A DNA stretch of 64,000 nucleotides. Source: an uncultured Roseobacter sp. GTDB taxonomy: Bacteria; Pseudomonadota; Alphaproteobacteria; Rhodobacterales; Rhodobacteraceae. Each line of letters opens with the position of its first letter. Position 1 is the first letter of the stretch. The DNA lies in NCBI RefSeq assembly GCF_947495275.1, contig NZ_CANLYL010000002.1, forward strand, positions 310,001-374,000, written 5' to 3'. This document shows positions 34,526-43,210 of the stretch, in pieces. The translations under genes were made by a program, and so were the position numbers. Below the pieces are notes generated by a model. It worked only from the letters and a program-made list of their open reading frames with translations. It was not told where the DNA came from and did not search any database.

Positions 34526-35926
34526 CTAGACCGACGGGTAGCAGAAACTGTCGGTGGAGCAATCGCCGCCTTCCAGACGGATCTGATGCGACCGGAGCCC
34601 TTCCGGGAAATCGATGTAGAAATCCTTGTCGAGCTCAAACCCACCATTCTCGCCAACCCGCGCCATGACCATCTGCCCGCCTGCGTCATTCGGGTAGAAT
34701 TGATCATCCCAGGTGGAATAGAGCGAGTTGGTCCAGTAGACCCGCTTGCCGTCCCGGCTGATCTCAACCATCTGGGGACCGTAAGCAAAATCCTTTCCGT
34801 TGGGGTGTTTGGTGCCGCGCGCGATGCCGCCCACTTCGACCTTGCCCGCAAGCACCGGATTCATCGGATCGCTGACATCATATTGATGCATCTCGCCGAG
34901 GCCCCAGCAAGCCACATAGAGGTATTTGTCATCAAGGCTGAGGTCGATGTCAGTGACCAGCGGGGGAACAGCCTCAAACCCTTGCAGGAGCGGGGGCAGG
35001 TTTTCCGGCTTTTCGGGGCGCGGGTCGATGGTGATGGTCTTTTTCGATTGCCATGTCCCGTTTTCATCCCGCCACCAGGTGAAAATGGCCCCTTGCAGGT
35101 TGGTGGTATCCACCACCACGCCGCAGAACCCATAGGATTTGGTTGGGTCGTGAGCGGGCCTGATTTCCAGCGCCATCTGGTAGTTTTCGCCAAAATCCAT
35201 GGTCTGGATATTCTTGCGCGCCCGCAGATCCCAGAAATGGATGGAATGGCCGTATTTATTGGAGAGTAGATCCTCCGGCACGATACCATTTTCGAACTGT
35301 GGCGGCAGGCCCCATTCTGAACTGACCATGTAGTCCTGCGGCAGGTTCCACCAGAAATCATAGTGCTTGTCCTGCTTACCGCGATCCATCTCGTAGCGAC
35401 CGATGATGTCGAAGGTCTCGCAATCCATGATGAAAATGCCTGGTGGGCCGTCGGTGCCATCCGCGCCCCCGCCACCCAGGCAAGACACATAGATGCCTTC
35501 GGGGCCACAATGGATCGTATGCGGGCGCGAATAGCCGGTCTTAGCAAACAGTTCTTCGGGTTCGATCGTCTTGTGGATGTGCGCTTTCAGCGGTTCTTTG
35601 ACATCAATCACATAGATGCGCGAAGATCTGATGCCGGGCACAATCAGGTAGCGCCTTTCCAGAAACGCGTGACCGGATAGCGGGGACAGCGAAGAGGAAC
35701 AGGCATTCCACCCAAAGTGGTGAAATTCGTCGCCTTTGTTGGGCACGATAACCTGGTGAACGATCTGGCCGTAAGTTTCAGAATCGGGTTTGAGGTCGAT
35801 GACCGCGATACCGTCAGACTGCGAGCCATCGGGGCTGAGCATGACCGTGAAGGCATAGTTTTCGACAGGTGCCTGCATCGCAAGCTTTGGCGATGCGTGA
35901 AATGTCGGATCAGGTCGTAAGTTCAT
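34526..35926 (-). CDS. mtoX: Selenium-binding protein 56-family methanethiol oxidase
   Basis: The 466-residue protein aligns along its length with SBP56/SELENBP1: FHHFGWNACSSS near residue 70, SSRIYVIDV near 100, YDFWWNLPQDYMVSSEWG near 195, LSLDDKYLYVACWGLGEMHQYD near 335 and the C-terminal GGDCSTD. Bacterial MtoX oxidises methanethiol to formaldehyde, hydrogen peroxide and sulfide, a step in marine sulfur cycling. The human CSSC motif is CSSS here (residues 76-79). A GGGAGGAAAG site precedes ATG 35926. No twin-arginine or Sec signal is evident at the N-terminus, unlike described periplasmic MtoX. Confidence 0.88.
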   Translation of the reverse strand: MNLRPDPTFHASPKLAMQAPVENYAFTVMLSPDGSQSDGIAVIDLKPDSETYGQIVHQVIVPNKGDEFHHFGWNACSSSLSPLSGHAFLERRYLIVPGIRSSRIYVIDVKEPLKAHIHKTIEPEELFAKTGYSRPHTIHCGPEGIYVSCLGGGGADGTDGPPGIFIMDCETFDIIGRYEMDRGKQDKHYDFWWNLPQDYMVSSEWGLPPQFENGIVPEDLLSNKYGHSIHFWDLRARKNIQTMDFGENYQMALEIRPAHDPTKSYGFCGVVVDTTNLQGAIFTWWRDENGTWQSKKTITIDPRPEKPENLPPLLQGFEAVPPLVTDIDLSLDDKYLYVACWGLGEMHQYDVSDPMNPVLAGKVEVGGIARGTKHPNGKDFAYGPQMVEISRDGKRVYWTNSLYSTWDDQFYPNDAGGQMVMARVGENGGFELDKDFYIDFPEGLRSHQIRLEGGDCSTDSFCYPSV

Positions 35927-36010
35927 TTCTTTCCTCCCTTGTGGAAAATGTCATCCGCTTTTGCGGTCTTTTTTTATTGAGCCCAGATGAGCCTGAAATT
36001 GTGAATGGGG

Positions 36011-36769
36011 TTACACCTCCGCGACATTGCACAGTTGGATGGCACCGCTGATTTTGTCTGAAAGGCCGGTCAGCTTGCGGCCGATCTCGTGACGGTAGTC
36101 TCTTTCAAAACGGCGGATCGGACCGACCGCGCCGACGCTGAAAATCGCGCCGATATTCCCGATGGAAACGGGTGCGGCGACACTTGCGATACCAAGGTCA
36201 ATTTCCTGATCACAATCTGCAAATCCCTGCGCCACAATCTGGGAAAATTCAGCGCGCAGATCGGCCTTGGTGACCTTGGTATGCTCGGTATAGGCTTTCA
36301 GGCTACGCGTCAGAATGCTCTCCTGAAACTCGGGCTCGGCAAATGCCGCGATTGCCTTTGAGCAAGAACAGGCGTGCATGGGGCGTTCGCCAAGCCCCGG
36401 ATGGATGAAGGCCCGGCCGGGATCACCCGGTGTCTCGACGTGGATGATCTCCACCTTGCCGCCGCGAAAACGGGCGAGGAACACGGTCTCATTAAAGCTG
36501 TTGGTGGCGGCCTTTAAAAGTGGTGCGGCACATCTGCGGACATCAATGTCAGACTTCCCCAGGAGCGAGATGCGGATCATCCGCTCGCCGATGACAAACC
36601 TGCCGTCTTCCGCGGGTTGATCCAGCAACCGCTGGTCCTGCAATGACTGGATCAGCCGGTAGCAGGTCGGTTTGGGCAAGCCAGTCGCCTTTTGAATTTC
36701 TGGCACCGATACCGGGCGGCCAGCTACCGCGACGATTTCAAGAAGATTGATCAGGCGATCCAGATGCAT
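36011..36769 (-). CDS. IclR-family transcriptional regulator
   Basis: This 252-residue protein has an N-terminal winged helix (LINLLEIVAVAGRPVSVPEIQ, with recognition region ATGLPKPTCYRLIQSL around residues 28-43) and a C-terminal IclR effector domain (HACSCSKAIAAF near residue 130, GIASVAAPV near 195). It lies 84 bp upstream of mtoX on the same strand and probably regulates that operon; the ligand is unknown. A TGAGA-N5-TCTCA repeat just upstream may be its own operator. Confidence 0.9.
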   Translation of the reverse strand: MHLDRLINLLEIVAVAGRPVSVPEIQKATGLPKPTCYRLIQSLQDQRLLDQPAEDGRFVIGERMIRISLLGKSDIDVRRCAAPLLKAATNSFNETVFLARFRGGKVEIIHVETPGDPGRAFIHPGLGERPMHACSCSKAIAAFAEPEFQESILTRSLKAYTEHTKVTKADLRAEFSQIVAQGFADCDQEIDLGIASVAAPVSIGNIGAIFSVGAVGPIRRFERDYRHEIGRKLTGLSDKISGAIQLCNVAEV

Positions 36770-36785
36770 ACAGGCTCTCGATTTA

Positions 36786-36800
36786 TGAGACTCTATCTCA
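36786..36800. promoter_or_regulatory. Candidate IclR operator
   Basis: TGAGA at 36786-36790 and TCTCA at 36796-36800 form an inverted repeat with a 5-bp spacer, followed by a further ATGAGA at 36805-36810. It is 17-31 bp upstream of the iclR start, a usual place for autoregulation. Confidence 0.4.
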
Positions 36801-37020
36801 AATTATGAGAAACTTTAATAGCAAAGCAAGAACTTTTCCGGATTTCGATGAGAAGGGAGGTCAAGCGGTTGCTTCACGTCATGCGTACTGTGTTCGGATG
36901 ACGGCCCGAGGGAGGGAGGTGTCAGCCATCTAAACCGGGGAATCCCCTGATAGGGAGAGACCCTGCGATACGATTTCGTTTCTCCGGGGGGGCTCTGCGG
37001 TTGGGCGCATTGGGCTCCGT

Positions 37021-37692
37021 CTATCCAAATCGATAACCGGCACCGCGGACTGTGGTAATCAACTTGCCGTAGGGGCCAAGCTTTTTGCGTAAGCGACCGA
37101 TGTACACATCTACCACATTCGTCATGGGATCCTCGTGGGTACCCCAAACGGAGTTCAAGATGCGTTCCCGGCTGAGCGCTTTGTTCCGGCTGGCCATTAA
37201 GATCGCTATCAAATCGCGTTCCTTGGCGGAGAGCTCGACCACAACTTCGTCGACCGTAAGGACCATGGCGGAACTGTCGTAGATGATACCTTGGTATCGC
37301 AGTTTACCGTCATCGTCATTGCACGCGTAACCAATAGCGCGGCGATGCAGAGCGTGAACACGTGCAATTAATTCCTCAAAATCAAAGGGTTTCGGCAGAT
37401 AGTCATCTGCGCCCAAACGCAACCCAGCGACCCGTTCATCCGTGCTATCTAATGCGGTCAGCATGAGCACGGGTGTCACGATGCCGCGCGCCCGCATTTT
37501 TTGGCAGACCTTTTGACCGGTGATCCCGGGGAGCATCAGATCGAGGATCACCACGTCGAACTCACGGTCCTGCAGAATCTCCAATCCGGTTTCGCCGTCG
37601 CCGGCATGCTCAACCACCCAGCCTTCCGCCTTCAGACCACGCCGGACAAAATCGGCGACCCGCATTTCATCTTCAACCAACAGGATGTTCAT
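37021..37692 (-). CDS. OmpR/PhoB-family response regulator without adjacent kinase
   Basis: The 223-residue protein has a receiver domain (acidic pocket VEDE at 7-9, phospho-acceptor D51 in VVILDLMLPG, Lys in LPKPFDF near 101) and a C-terminal winged helix ending in VDVYIGRLRKKLGPYGKLITTVRGAGYRFG-type sequence. ATG 37692 was chosen because it gives the canonical MNILLVEDE start; upstream codons are not family-like. No histidine kinase gene is beside it: its 3' side is a 251-bp gap and its 5' side a 224-bp gap. Confidence 0.92.
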   Translation of the reverse strand: MNILLVEDEMRVADFVRRGLKAEGWVVEHAGDGETGLEILQDREFDVVILDLMLPGITGQKVCQKMRARGIVTPVLMLTALDSTDERVAGLRLGADDYLPKPFDFEELIARVHALHRRAIGYACNDDDGKLRYQGIIYDSSAMVLTVDEVVVELSAKERDLIAILMASRNKALSRERILNSVWGTHEDPMTNVVDVYIGRLRKKLGPYGKLITTVRGAGYRFG

Positions 37693-37916
37693 ATCATGTG
37701 TCCTCTTGCCATGTATTTGACGCACATTGAGCGTCTTCAACAAGGCAAACGGATCAAACAGCGGGTTATTCCATCTTTTCCAAGTTATTTTTGCACAACG
37801 TTCCTGATGGGTGTTGCAGGCTCCATGAATTCGGTATGAAATCCAGCCCGCCGTTTTTGGTGGCCAAACGCTTCTCACTTGGATGCAACAGTTCTTTGGA
37901 GGTCTGTGTGTTCCCG

Positions 37917-38678
37917 TCAGCGCAAATTTTGCAAAGCGGCAGCTTCAGCGGCTGGATCGAGCGGGGGCCCGGCATTCAGGCCATCCAGATAGGCGTCCAA
38001 TGCTTGCAATGAAGACGCCGGCACATAGCCGTTTTCGTCCATCTTTGCCGTCGCGACGGCCAACCGCAAATTCCATGTACCGTTCTGTTCGCACGCGACC
38101 GAAACAACCGTGGGGCCATCGGTGCTACGAAGTTCAAACTCGCGGCACAATGTTTGCGACCCATCATAGAAGGTGGCAATTGGGGTAATCTGAGTGCTGT
38201 CTGCCAATTGTTCGAGTTCACCGGAGGGTACCGTATCGAGCAGGTCATTGAGTTCGACTTCGGTCAGTGTCGCCAGCACGATACCTCGGGCACTTTGGGT
38301 GCTGTCTGTTGAGACGAGTAGACCCGCACCTAAGCCAACCGCAAGGGCGAGTGCGGCTGCCAGCGGTAGCTTCCAAAAAGGCGCAGAAACAGATTTTTGG
38401 CCAAATGCAATAATCTTACGATCTTCGGGTGGGGCATGCGTTTGGTATTCTGCCGCGAGGTTCCGCACCTTCTGGACCAGGTGTTCAGGAACCGGTTCGT
38501 GCAGTGCCTTTTCAAAACTCTTTTGAGACAGTTCGCGGGTCTCGGCGAAAGTTTCCAAACGAAGATTGAGCGCCGCATTGCTGACCAAGGCTGCATCCAG
38601 TTGCAAGGCGCGTTCGGTCCCCAACTCGCCGTCAGCATAGGCCATGAGTTCTTCATCGGTGAATTCGAATTTCTGCAT
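37917..38678 (-). CDS. Membrane-anchored anti-sigma factor
   Basis: The 253-residue protein has a cytoplasmic N-terminal anti-sigma region (FTDEELMAYADGELGTERAL), one transmembrane helix around residues 100-122 (LPLAAALALAVGLGAGLLVS) and a periplasmic C-terminal domain of about 130 residues. The N-terminus follows the common anti-sigma pattern but lacks the HxxxCxxC zinc motif. Its ATG is 1 bp past the ECF sigma stop, so it should hold that sigma at the membrane until a signal releases it. Confidence 0.86.
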   Translation of the reverse strand: MQKFEFTDEELMAYADGELGTERALQLDAALVSNAALNLRLETFAETRELSQKSFEKALHEPVPEHLVQKVRNLAAEYQTHAPPEDRKIIAFGQKSVSAPFWKLPLAAALALAVGLGAGLLVSTDSTQSARGIVLATLTEVELNDLLDTVPSGELEQLADSTQITPIATFYDGSQTLCREFELRSTDGPTVVSVACEQNGTWNLRLAVATAKMDENGYVPASSLQALDAYLDGLNAGPPLDPAAEAAALQNLR

Positions 38679-38679
38679 C

Positions 38680-39210
38680 TCAGCCGTCTCCCTGACTATG
38701 AGAAGAACGTGCGGAGTTCGGATTTATTCCCAATTTTTCTGCAATCGCCAATCGCGCGCGCGCAAGTCGGCTCATCACCGTTCCGACGGGGATATCCAGA
38801 ACCGATGCTGCTTCCTTATAGCTCAGTTCTTCCACACATATCAGCATCACGACATCCCGCTGGTTTTCCGGCAGATTTTCAATTGCGGCCTTTGCGGCGT
38901 TCAACATCAGGGCCGCCTCGGTCGCTCTGGGACCATCCACCGTTGCAACCTCGGGCGCATGGTCGATGTCGATCTGCGTGCCTTGGGTCTTGGTGCGGCG
39001 CACCATGTCAATCCATGCATTGCGCATGATCCGAAAGAGCCAAGCTTCAAGCCGGGTTTCGGGATCAAATTGGTGCTGTGCTGCGAACGCTCGTTCCGCG
39101 GTGACTTGAACGAGATCATCCGCGATATCAGCGCTCCGGCAGAGCGAGAGGGCAAAACGCCTCAGATTGGGTAAAAATGCGATGATGTCTTCCGCAAACC
39201 TATCAGACAT
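38680..39210 (-). CDS. ECF sigma factor divergent from a subtilisin-like protease
   Basis: This 176-residue sigma-70 family protein has region 2 (IADDLVQVTAERAFAAQHQF and LEAWLFRIMRNAWIDMVRR) and region 4 (LPENQRDVVMLICVEELSYKEAASVLDIPVGTVMSRLARAR). The start ATG 39210 has GAGGAAAG at proper spacing; a TTG 24 bp upstream is less likely. It is followed by its anti-sigma gene. Its natural target may be the divergent protease gene, whose start is 143 bp away. Confidence 0.92.
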   Translation of the reverse strand: MSDRFAEDIIAFLPNLRRFALSLCRSADIADDLVQVTAERAFAAQHQFDPETRLEAWLFRIMRNAWIDMVRRTKTQGTQIDIDHAPEVATVDGPRATEAALMLNAAKAAIENLPENQRDVVMLICVEELSYKEAASVLDIPVGTVMSRLARARLAIAEKLGINPNSARSSHSQGDG

Positions 39211-39352
39211 CGTGCTTCTTTCCTCTTTCGCCAAAGAGTGGAATATTTCCCAGGGTATCGCGTTGTCTTACGACAGCTTGTTTTGGTGGCGCAAGGAACA
39301 GTGCCGTCTGAACACCCTTTGGAGCAGATTGCGGCCAGATCGGAGCATCAAA

Positions 39353-40762
39353 TTGTCGAGAGTCATTCTTCCCTTTGTCCTGGCGACTCTTTTCGCCGTG
39401 GCATTTCCGGCAATCTCGCCCAACAGCCTGTTTGCCGGCTGGGCGCTTGCTGACGACGATGGCGATGGTGATGGCGATAGCGACGATGACAGCGATGACC
39501 GTGGCAGTGCAAGTGGCGCGAGTGGGGGGGCTGGTGAGGGACGGAGGCCCAGAACCGGCAACAAAGGCGGGAATTTACTCGATCTGCTTTTTGGACGTGG
39601 GTCTCAGGTGCCTTCTGAAACGCCCACACCGCAACCTCTCCCCACCCGCGCGGCCGATGAGGTTGTTTCGGTCAATCTTTCACCCGAGGATTTGTCCACT
39701 CTGACAGATCGGGGATATGAGGTTGTTCGGACGTCGGAAGTGATTGCTTTCGGCGCGACTTTGCGGCGTCTGCGTATTCCCCCGGGTATTTCGCCTGACG
39801 CGGCACTCTTGGAGGTGCGCCAGCTTTCATCGGGGCAATTGTCCGATTTCAATCATTTCTACAGAGCCAATGCGGCTGAAAGCAAATCATGTGTGGGGCT
39901 GCATTGTCCCGCCTTCGCTCTCGTCGATTGGTCGCCTCCAGAACCGCCGTTTTCGGGGTGTGGTCGAAAGGTTGTGCGCCTTGGGTTAATCGATACCGGG
40001 ATCAACCCTGATCATGAGGCCTTTATCAACAGTAGGCTGTCGGTTTTGGATTTTGATCCCGGCGGCCCCGGTATTTCCGGCGCCCAACATGGGACCGCGG
40101 TGGCAGCTCTTCTGATTGGTTCCCGCGAGGGCCGGGTGCATGGGGTGCTGCCTGACGCCGAGCTGGTGGCAGTCGATGCCTTCTACAAGATGGGGCGGGA
40201 CGAACGCAGCGATGTCTTCAACATCGTGCTGGCAATGGATCAACTTGCCGCCGCAGATGTCGGAGTGATCAATATGAGCCTCGCCGGTCCCGATAACCTT
40301 CTGCTGGGACAAATGGTGGCGCGCCTGAGTGAAGACCGAATTCTGATCGTGGCGGCGGCCGGCAACGCGGGCCCACGCGCCGCACCTGCCTATCCAGGTG
40401 CCTACGGGCAGGTTCTTACGGTCACGGCTGTGGATGGCGACGGCAGGATTTACCGGCGCGCCGGTCGGGGCGCACATGTGGATGTGGCAGCACCCGGTGT
40501 CGATGTCTGGACGGCCGCTTCTGTGCGCGGCGTTCGAACCAAAACCGGCACATCCTTTGCAACGCCCTTCGCCACCGCTGCCGCCGCCATCGTGTTGTCG
40601 TCGGATGACGAGATGGCTGTGACCGCTGTCAAATCCGTCCTGCGCAGAACGGCACGTGATCTGGGTAAGGTCGGCCCGGACGAGATATTCGGCGCGGGGC
40701 TGGTGCAGTTTGCACCCCTTTGTGATGCTGCAGAAATCGGGCAACCCGCGCAGATGGAATAG
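39353..40762 (+). CDS. Secreted S8 (subtilisin-like) serine protease
   Basis: The 469-residue protein has a hydrophobic signal segment (VILPFVLATLFAVAF), a very acidic linker (DDDGDGDGDSDDDSDD, about residues 32-47), a propeptide-like region, and a peptidase S8 domain. The catalytic triad is D214 (LIDTGINPDH), H246 (AQHGTAV) and S401 (GTSFATP). TTG 39353 was chosen for GGAG seven bases upstream and the signal-like start; the frame is open back into the sigma gene, so the start is uncertain. It probably belongs to the neighbouring ECF regulon. Confidence 0.85.
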   Translation: MSRVILPFVLATLFAVAFPAISPNSLFAGWALADDDGDGDGDSDDDSDDRGSASGASGGAGEGRRPRTGNKGGNLLDLLFGRGSQVPSETPTPQPLPTRAADEVVSVNLSPEDLSTLTDRGYEVVRTSEVIAFGATLRRLRIPPGISPDAALLEVRQLSSGQLSDFNHFYRANAAESKSCVGLHCPAFALVDWSPPEPPFSGCGRKVVRLGLIDTGINPDHEAFINSRLSVLDFDPGGPGISGAQHGTAVAALLIGSREGRVHGVLPDAELVAVDAFYKMGRDERSDVFNIVLAMDQLAAADVGVINMSLAGPDNLLLGQMVARLSEDRILIVAAAGNAGPRAAPAYPGAYGQVLTVTAVDGDGRIYRRAGRGAHVDVAAPGVDVWTAASVRGVRTKTGTSFATPFATAAAAIVLSSDDEMAVTAVKSVLRRTARDLGKVGPDEIFGAGLVQFAPLCDAAEIGQPAQME

Positions 40763-40765
40763 GCG

Positions 40766-41863
40766 TCATTGTCGTTTTCCGTGATGTTTCATGATTTGGC
40801 GGATGGTCTTTCCCAGTTTCTTGTCTTTGGATTTGCGCTCCGCAAGGCTTGCCGTGTTGAATATTTCTTCAGCTTTCAATTTGCGCCACCGAGCAAGCCG
40901 AGCGTCATCAATGTCGCCTTCTTTGACTGCTGCCAGTACGGCGCACCCGGGTTCGGTTTCATGTTGGCAATCGCGAAAACGGCATTGTTCGCCCAAGGCG
41001 TGAAGGTCTGCAAATACCTCTTCGATACCTGAGGATACGTCGGTCAATTGCACCTCCCGCATACCCGGAGTGTCCAGGACAACGCATCCGTTCGGGATGG
41101 CGTATAACTGGCGCCTGGTTGTCGTGTGGCGTCCTTTCGCGTCGCTCTCCCTGATGGCACCGGTTTCAATTTCCCGGGATTTCGTCAAGGCATTGGTGAG
41201 TGTCGATTTCCCGACGCCGGACGATCCCAGAAAAGCGACGGTCTTTCCTGGTTTGCACCACACTGACAGCATTTCGCCTGGTGCCGCGCCGCGCGCATCA
41301 AGTGTCAATATCGGAACGAGTTCCGAAAGACTACGCGCCCTTTCCACGTAATCTTCGGGAGATGTGACCAGATCGCTTTTGGTCAAGAGAACAACAGGCG
41401 CAATGTTGGCTTCAATGGTCAGTGCGATGTACCTCTCCAGCCTTGCAACATTAAAATCCTGGTTGCAGGAAGACACGATGAAAGCCGTATCTATATTGGC
41501 CGCGATCAACTGGATACTTCGGTCGGTGCCGGGCGCGCGGCGTTTCAGAAGGCTTTTTCGGTCGAGAACGACGCTGGAAGGCGGGTGGGAACGATCAAGC
41601 AATAACCAGTCGCCGACCGCACTGTTCGGGAGAGGGGGAATGTGTTCGTCGATGGCGTCCCCGATCACGTGAAGGGCGTTTCGGTGAACTTCGACAACGC
41701 GCACGGGCGGGGTCTGAGTTAACGCATCCACGCTGATCTGTTGCGAAAAATAGGGCTGCCATCCATATCGTTCAAGCGTGGACAGCTTTCGTTCAGCGGG
41801 TGCGTGGCCTGCCTTGGAAGGAAAAAATCCGGAATAGTCCCGTGTCATTGGGTCAACTTTCAT
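40766..41863 (-). CDS. rsgA: Ribosome small-subunit-dependent GTPase A
   Basis: The 365-residue protein has the circularly permuted GTPase order: an OB-fold N-terminus, LLTKSDLV (G4) near residue 160, GSSGVGKSTLTNAL (G1) near 215, LDTPGMRE (G3) near 265, and a C-terminal zinc motif with CRFRDCQHETEPGC. It assists 30S subunit maturation. The start is unsure: ATG 41863 is used here, while a TTG at 41875 and an ATG at 41848 are also in frame, none with a clear ribosome site. It is not functionally related to its neighbours. Confidence 0.92.
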   Translation of the reverse strand: MKVDPMTRDYSGFFPSKAGHAPAERKLSTLERYGWQPYFSQQISVDALTQTPPVRVVEVHRNALHVIGDAIDEHIPPLPNSAVGDWLLLDRSHPPSSVVLDRKSLLKRRAPGTDRSIQLIAANIDTAFIVSSCNQDFNVARLERYIALTIEANIAPVVLLTKSDLVTSPEDYVERARSLSELVPILTLDARGAAPGEMLSVWCKPGKTVAFLGSSGVGKSTLTNALTKSREIETGAIRESDAKGRHTTTRRQLYAIPNGCVVLDTPGMREVQLTDVSSGIEEVFADLHALGEQCRFRDCQHETEPGCAVLAAVKEGDIDDARLARWRKLKAEEIFNTASLAERKSKDKKLGKTIRQIMKHHGKRQ

Positions 41864-42016
41864 GTCTTTGTTCAAGGGGTTCTTGAGCCTAAGGTGTCAA
41901 GTGCATTGAGGTCACAGCCAAAAAGTATGCCAATCCTGAGATTGCCAGGTGTTTTGGGCTTTGGCTGCGTATCGGGAGGTCTTTTGCCTCCCCACCTTAA
42001 CGGGACATGAAATCTC

Positions 42017-42032
42017 CAATGTGATCACATTG
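42017..42032. promoter_or_regulatory. 16-bp perfect palindrome between araC and rsgA
   Basis: CAATGTGATCACATTG is a perfect palindrome, followed by another TGTGAT. It lies in the 252-bp gap upstream of rsgA and downstream of an AraC-type gene. It looks like a regulator site; the regulator is unknown. It is not a CRP site, since the TGTGA and TCACA halves have no six-base spacer. Confidence 0.4.
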
Positions 42033-42115
42033 TGATAAGATGATCTGGCCACTTTTTCAAGGTCGCTGCGCTGCTCTGGATGCCAAATGCCGCAATGCAC
42101 TCGATTGGGACGGGC

Positions 42116-43039
42116 TTACCGCCTTGATGCTCGTCGGAAGGCACCTGGTGCTGAGCCGGTCTCTCTTTTGAATGCGCGGTTGAATGCATTGGTGTCAGTA
42201 TAGCCGGATTTGTCGGCGATCTCGTCAAGCGAGAGATTGCTTTCTTCGAGCATTCGTTTGGCAGCCCGAACGCGGCAGCTTGTCACGTAGTTGATGGGCG
42301 CGGTTCCCATGAGTGTTCTGAAATGCGTGGCAAATGTGGTTCTCGATTGCCCAAATACGCTCGCAAGATTTTCGACGGTCCAAGGAAAGATCGGATCAGC
42401 ATGGATGCTGTCGAGGACTTGCTGAAACTTTGGATCGAAGAGCGCGGAGAGATGCAAGTCTTGGGATATCATCTCCTCTAGCCACGTTTGGATCGCATAA
42501 ATGCAAAGAATCTCTGAAATTCGATTGAGTACTGAGGGCATATTGCCTGATTTATGCAAGAGTTCGCTGCGGATAAGTTGAAACAACATATCGGTTTTCT
42601 GCCGGTCCGGTTCGCTGTTGCCGCGATGAACCAACAGGTTCGGCAGGCGCGTCAGTATCGCAGGTGGTGCGCTTTCAGACATCTGGAAATAACCACACAA
42701 AAGATGCGTGCCGTCACTTGGATCACCTTGACCAAGCAGGTCGGGTGCGAACTCATCGCTTGGAATGATGTCGCAAGCCATGGGCGTCAACCCGGGCTTG
42801 GCGCTCAGGTTGTGCGCTTCGCCATTCGGGACAATCACATAGTCGCCCTTGTCAAGTTTTTCGCGTTGACCGGTTTGTGGCAACTCGACCCATGCCGAAC
42901 CTGACAAGACCAGATGAAAACGCGCAAGATGAGAGTGGGAGTTGACAGCCGTGCTCCAATTCCCGGCGGGGTTTTTTGTGACATAGGCCGTGCTGCGAAT
43001 ACGCAGCATGTCGAGGATATTGAAGCTCAGCTCTGTCAT
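42116..43039 (-). CDS. AraC-family transcriptional regulator with N-terminal cupin
   Basis: This 307-residue protein has an N-terminal cupin-like sensor (HSHLARFHLVLSGSAWVELP near residue 35, DYVIVPNGEAHNL near 66) and a C-terminal double helix-turn-helix (VENLASVFGQSRTTFATHFRTLMG and LDEIADKSGYTDTNAFNRAFKRETG). This is the AraC_E-type cupin_6 arrangement. It is divergent from a cytochrome P460 gene 171 bp away and is a plausible regulator of it. Confidence 0.9.
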   Translation of the reverse strand: MTELSFNILDMLRIRSTAYVTKNPAGNWSTAVNSHSHLARFHLVLSGSAWVELPQTGQREKLDKGDYVIVPNGEAHNLSAKPGLTPMACDIIPSDEFAPDLLGQGDPSDGTHLLCGYFQMSESAPPAILTRLPNLLVHRGNSEPDRQKTDMLFQLIRSELLHKSGNMPSVLNRISEILCIYAIQTWLEEMISQDLHLSALFDPKFQQVLDSIHADPIFPWTVENLASVFGQSRTTFATHFRTLMGTAPINYVTSCRVRAAKRMLEESNLSLDEIADKSGYTDTNAFNRAFKRETGSAPGAFRRASRR

Positions 43040-43210
43040 AGCCCCCAGTCAACGCAAAACGTGCTGCTGCACAATAGTGCAGATTGATTATTGAACGATC
43101 TGCAAGAAAACTCGAATTCCTGACCCTTATGAAAAAGCTACCGCTTCCTAACATAGAGTGTACCGCCTCGATCCTTGGGCCACACAACCAATAGCTATGA
43201 AAGTGAAGCA

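Noticed and set aside
36815..37147. Minus-strand 110-residue frame between iclR and the response regulator
   Set aside because: It overlaps the response-regulator C-terminus in another frame and shows no family features.
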